DNA from: an uncultured Alphaproteobacteria bacterium
GTDB lineage: Bacteria > Pseudomonadota > Alphaproteobacteria > RS24
Length of the DNA: 64,000 nucleotides
Reading direction: 5' to 3'
Assembly (NCBI GenBank): GCA_938091085.1
Contig: CALKOC010000017.1
Location: forward strand, 1 to 64,000
Shown: positions 60,938-64,000 of the stretch, in pieces
Numbering within the stretch: position 1 is the first letter of the stretch
Layout of the letters: every line of letters starts with the position of its first letter
Notes under the pieces: generated by a model
What the model was told of the DNA's origin: nothing
Seen by the model: the letters and a program-made list of their open reading frames with translations, nothing else
Databases searched by the model: none
Made by a program: the position numbers and the translations under genes

Positions 60938-61708
60938 CTAAAATCCGTTAATGACCTGTCCGCCATCTATCGTTAAGGTCTGACCGTTCACATATGAACC
61001 GGCAGGTGAGGCCAGAAATACTGCCGCGCCGGCTATTTCATCTGGTGAACCAATACGTTTCATTGGTGTTGTAGACGTTGCCACTTCCAGAATTTCGGGA
61101 TTATCCCAGAGCGCTTTCGCGAAATAAGTTTTAATAAGCCCCGGCGCGATAGCATTGGTTCGAATATTATCCACACCATGTTCAACTGCCATATTACGCG
61201 CCAGCGCAGAGTCTGCCGCCTTTGACAGGCCATAAACGCCAAGAGTTGGCTGACCCATTTGACCAGCGATTGAGGAAATAACAATAATCGCGCCGTCTTT
61301 GCGTTCCTTCATGCCGGGAATAACCATGTTCATCAGCCAGTGATTGGATTTCACATTACACTCCATCACACGGTCAAAAGCGTCATCAGGACAATCTGCA
61401 GAAGGGCCAAAATAAGGATTCACCGCTGCATTACACACTAGAATATCGATCTGCCCGAATGCTTTTTCAGTTTCATCAACGAGATTTTGTAAGGCATCTT
61501 TATCGCCAATATGGGCGGCTATGGTTTTGGCGCGCCCCGGATACTTACTATTAATCGCCTCGGTGACAGCATCACAGGCATCCGCTTTACGGCTGGAGAT
61601 AACAACATTCGCACCATGCTCAGCCATCCGCATAGCAATCGCTTCGCCGATTCCTCTCGATGAGCCGGTAATGATGGCTGTTTTGCCAGATAGATCAAAT
61701 AATTCCAT
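60938..61708 (-). CDS. SDR family oxidoreductase
   Basis: 256-residue short-chain dehydrogenase/reductase. The NAD(P) loop is GKTAIITGSSRGIGEAIAMRMAEHGANVVISSRK (TGxxxGIG); the NNAG-equivalent is VCNAAVNP. The catalytic tetrad parts are VISSIAG (Ser) and YGLSKAADSALARN (YxxxK). The C-terminal PMKRIGSPDEIAGAAVFLASPAGSYVNGQTLTIDGG is standard. Substrate unknown; the two Ser/Arg residues after the beta2 strand suggest NADP use. Convergent with groEL. Confidence 0.9.
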   Translation of the reverse strand: MELFDLSGKTAIITGSSRGIGEAIAMRMAEHGANVVISSRKADACDAVTEAINSKYPGRAKTIAAHIGDKDALQNLVDETEKAFGQIDILVCNAAVNPYFGPSADCPDDAFDRVMECNVKSNHWLMNMVIPGMKERKDGAIIVISSIAGQMGQPTLGVYGLSKAADSALARNMAVEHGVDNIRTNAIAPGLIKTYFAKALWDNPEILEVATSTTPMKRIGSPDEIAGAAVFLASPAGSYVNGQTLTIDGGQVINGF

Positions 61709-61823
61709 TTGTTTACCCCTCTTATAAATCCCGTAAAAATAAATCTGTCAGTAAGGTATCAGCTTTTAAAAAATCTGCAATTTTCATCTTGAACTGACGA
61801 CTTGATTGGGGCAATTTCCTGCC

Positions 61824-62693
61824 ATGTCAGCAGAAAAATCACTTCCAATAAAAATAGAGAGCTTACAGGCTGTAGCATCCGATTATGATGCTCTTCTTTG
61901 TGATGTATGGGGCGTTATTCATAACGGCTATAATTTGTTTCCCGGCGTTGGCGAAGCCCTGCAAGCTTGGCGGGAAAATGTAGGCCCTGTTCTATTGCTT
62001 ACCAACGCGCCAAGACCTGCGGAAGCCGTCCAACGCCGCCTTGATCACATGGACTGCCCACGCGCAGCCTATGATGGCATTCTTTCCTCTGGTGATGCGG
62101 CACGCGAGATACTTTCACAACGCGGCGCCGAGGGACAGGTTTGTTATTTTGTCGGCGCAACTAAAGACGTTGATGTGCTAAACGGCATTGATATTGAATT
62201 TGGTCCAGCTGAAGAAGCTGATTTCATTTTGCTCACAGGGATGAGCAATGACATGGAAGAAACGCTTGAAGATTATGCAGACGAGATTGCACTTTGGCAT
62301 AAACACAATCTACCTTTGATATGTGCCAATCCAGATCGCATTGTTCAGATTGGAGAGCAGGTAATTTACTGTGCAGGTGCACTGGCAGAAATTTACGAAG
62401 ATAATGGCGGTGAAGTTATCTGGCTCGGCAAGCCGCATTTACCGATTTATGATACGGGTTTTTCCCGACTTCAAAAAATGACCAATATGGAAAAACCGCG
62501 TATTTTGGCTATTGGTGACGGTTTTAAAACCGACATACCCGGCGCCAATGCAGCTAATTTGGATGTGCTTTTCATCACCGGAGGATTGAGCGAAACACTG
62601 ACGCAAGAATCGCAAACCCCTGAAGATGTTGCTGCAATTCTGCGAGACTATGACTCATATGCGCATTATTTTATGAAACATCTGATATGGTGA
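61824..62693 (+). CDS. HAD-superfamily hydrolase, TIGR01459-like
   Basis: 289 residues from ATG 61824; a TTG at 61806 would add six. HAD type IIA (NagD-like) motifs: YDALLCDVWGVIHNGYNLFPGV (nucleophile Asp and DVWG), LLTNAPRPAEAV and the C-terminal LAIGDGFKTDIPGANAANLDVLFITGG. The length and the first motif match the TIGR01459 group found in alphaproteobacteria. Substrate unknown. It precedes ribF by 4 bp, a common pairing in alphaproteobacteria. Confidence 0.9.
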   Translation: MSAEKSLPIKIESLQAVASDYDALLCDVWGVIHNGYNLFPGVGEALQAWRENVGPVLLLTNAPRPAEAVQRRLDHMDCPRAAYDGILSSGDAAREILSQRGAEGQVCYFVGATKDVDVLNGIDIEFGPAEEADFILLTGMSNDMEETLEDYADEIALWHKHNLPLICANPDRIVQIGEQVIYCAGALAEIYEDNGGEVIWLGKPHLPIYDTGFSRLQKMTNMEKPRILAIGDGFKTDIPGANAANLDVLFITGGLSETLTQESQTPEDVAAILRDYDSYAHYFMKHLIW

Positions 62694-62696
62694 CCT

Positions 62697-63659
62697 ATGG
62701 GATTGTTTCGCGACCTTTCACAACTACCTGAGACTGCCAAAGGCGGCGTATTGGTAATCGGCAATTTTGATGGCGTACATAAAGGTCATCAAGCTGTGCT
62801 TTCGCGTGCCCTTGAAAAAGCCCAAGAAATTGAGGGAGAGGCAAAGACAGAGGTCACGGTTCTGGTGTTTGACCCACATCCCCGACAATATTTTGCCCCC
62901 CATGCACCTTCCTTGAGACTGACGCGACTGGAGACCCGCGCGCGGCTTCTCGAAAAATATGGCGCAACCAATATAGTGGCATTAACATTTAATAAAAACA
63001 TGGCAGAGATGTCGGCAGAAGATTTCATACAAAAAATCATTATTGAAAGTTTTGATGCGCGCGCCGTGTGTATCGGCCATGATTTTCATTTCGGCAAGAA
63101 CCGTGCTGGGACACCAGACATGTTAAAAACAACAGGAGATAAGCATGGCTTTGACGTGTTATTCATCGCTGCGGTGTCTCCCGACAATGCCGGAGAAAGA
63201 CCTTATTCCTCAACCGCGATAAGGGAATGCCTAACCCGCGGAGAAATCTCTCAGGCCACGAACCTTCTTGGCGACTACTGGCGTTTAGAAGCCGACGTTC
63301 AACAGGGAGATCAGAGAGGCCGTACCATTGATTTTCCAACAGCAAATCTGTCCCTTGAAGATTATCATCTGCCGCTATTCGGTGTATATGCCGTCACCAT
63401 TGAGATGCTAAACGGGTCATTTGCCGGACAAAAATTCACTGGGGTCGCTAATCTTGGTATTCGCCCAAGTTTTGAAACCGAAGCCCCGCGTCTTGAAGTT
63501 TTTATTTTTGATTTTGACGGCGACATTTATGGCGACACATTAAGCGTTGGGCTGGTTGACTTTATCCGTCCTGAACAGCAATTTGACAACCTTGACGCAC
63601 TTAAGGCACAAATCGCTCGGGATGTTCAATCAGCCCGTGAAGTGCTTGCAAGCCTCTAA
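62697..63659 (+). CDS. ribF: Bifunctional riboflavin kinase/FAD synthetase
   Basis: 320 residues. The N-terminal FMN adenylyltransferase has [14 protein letters not shown] (GNFDGxHxGH), FDPHPRQYF and [14 protein letters not shown] plus [14 protein letters not shown] (SSTxIR). The C-terminal riboflavin kinase has [36 protein letters not shown] and [14 protein letters not shown]. It makes FMN and FAD. ileS follows 21 bp later, the usual arrangement ribF-ileS. Confidence 0.97.
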   Translation: MGLFRDLSQLPETAKGGVLVIGNFDGVHKGHQAVLSRALEKAQEIEGEAKTEVTVLVFDPHPRQYFAPHAPSLRLTRLETRARLLEKYGATNIVALTFNKNMAEMSAEDFIQKIIIESFDARAVCIGHDFHFGKNRAGTPDMLKTTGDKHGFDVLFIAAVSPDNAGERPYSSTAIRECLTRGEISQATNLLGDYWRLEADVQQGDQRGRTIDFPTANLSLEDYHLPLFGVYAVTIEMLNGSFAGQKFTGVANLGIRPSFETEAPRLEVFIFDFDGDIYGDTLSVGLVDFIRPEQQFDNLDALKAQIARDVQSAREVLASL

Positions 63660-63679
63660 CCGCATTGGTAAAACCCCGC

Positions 63680-64000
63680 ATGAATGAAAATCTAAGAGAC
63701 TATAAGGAAACACTGAAACTTCCCCAAACCGACTTTCCTATGAAAGCAGGCCTGCCGAAGCGTGAGCCAGATATTTTAGCTTATTGGGAAAAAATCGGGC
63801 TCTATGACCGTTTGCGTGATGCCGCAAAAGATAAAGAAAAATTCGTGCTGCATGATGGGCCACCCTATGCCAATGGCGATATTCATATCGGACATGCGCT
63901 GAATAAAATACTTAAAGACATTATTGTTCGCTCCCGTCAGATGACAGGTAAAAATGCCGTATATGTCCCGGGATGGGATTGTCACGGGTTACCGATTGAA
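63680..64000 (+). CDS. ileS: Isoleucine-tRNA ligase, N-terminal part (runs off the window)
   Basis: Only the first 107 codons are present; the frame is open at the right edge. ATG 63680 gives [19 protein letters not shown], followed by [20 protein letters not shown] and the class I signature [22 protein letters not shown], with HIGH intact, then [13 protein letters not shown]. The full family is about 940 residues. It follows ribF by 21 bp. Confidence 0.96.
   Translation, partial: MNENLRDYKETLKLPQTDFPMKAGLPKREPDILAYWEKIGLYDRLRDAAKDKEKFVLHDGPPYANGDIHIGHALNKILKDIIVRSRQMTGKNAVYVPGWDCHGLPIE

Overview
The window is a densely packed, about 64 kb stretch of an alphaproteobacterial chromosome. Three things point there: a CcrM-type GANTC methylase, the ctaC-ctaD-ctaB-(CoxF-like)-ctaG-ctaE-DUF983-SURF1 cytochrome oxidase block near ispH-thrB-rnhA, and the DUF2093/xseA, pmbA-cysQ-waaA-lpxK and hisS-hisZ-hisG neighbourhoods. 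The moderate GC content, AT-rich spacers, LPS genes and gene order suggest a marine Rhizobiales/Parvibaculales-like or SAR116-like organism. This placement is inferred from gene content only. No rRNA, tRNA, CRISPR array, insertion sequence or prophage was recognised. Almost everything is core genome; the only accessory-looking gene is the AT-rich one at the left edge.

Layout. 0-1 kb: an unrecognised AT-rich gene with a winged-helix-like N-terminus. 1-7.7 kb (minus): a probable transcription unit gcvT-gcvH-gcvPA-gcvPB-rnhB-ccrM behind a tandem glycine riboswitch. rnhB appears to start at ATA. GANTC sites cluster both in front of the riboswitch and in front of ccrM. 7.7-13 kb: a lipoprotein, ispH-thrB-rnhA, a peroxiredoxin, a DsbD-N-like periplasmic protein and YqgE. 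13-21.7 kb (minus): a membrane protein of unknown role, thrC, and the aa3-type cytochrome c oxidase operon with its assembly factors, including a 54-codon CoxF-like gene. 22-29 kb: tldD and pmbA (both subunits of the TldD/TldE protease), gshA, rsmE, ubiA and cysQ. 29-35.6 kb (plus): an envelope operon with an MsbA-like ABC transporter, two tandem DUF374 (LpxJ-like) acyltransferases, waaA, lpxK and an LpxL-like acyltransferase. 35.6-46 kb: M23 peptidase-DUF2093-xseA, purD, an APH-fold kinase, rsmD, an RluB-type pseudouridine synthase, tadA, an acyl-CoA dehydrogenase and mutL. 46-50.6 kb: a DUF3604-PpiC-HupE triad of unknown function. 50.6-54.5 kb: isocitrate lyase coupled to an RraA-like gene, divergent from a ScfR-type regulator, with 9-bp repeats between them. 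54.5-58.5 kb: hisS, an HTH-HisZ fusion and an extended hisG. 58.5-64 kb: groES-groEL with a heat-shock-like promoter and a strong terminator, an SDR, a HAD phosphatase, ribF and the 5' end of ileS.

The most interesting signals are these: (i) the glycine-riboswitch operon that appears to carry ccrM, with CcrM sites at both ends; (ii) the HTH domain fused to HisZ with a dyad upstream; (iii) the DUF3604-PpiC-HupE triad; (iv) co-occurring LpxJ-type and LpxL-type acyltransferases; and (v) the phased GTAAAT repeats between aceA and its likely regulator. All functional statements are homology judgements by eye; no search was run.
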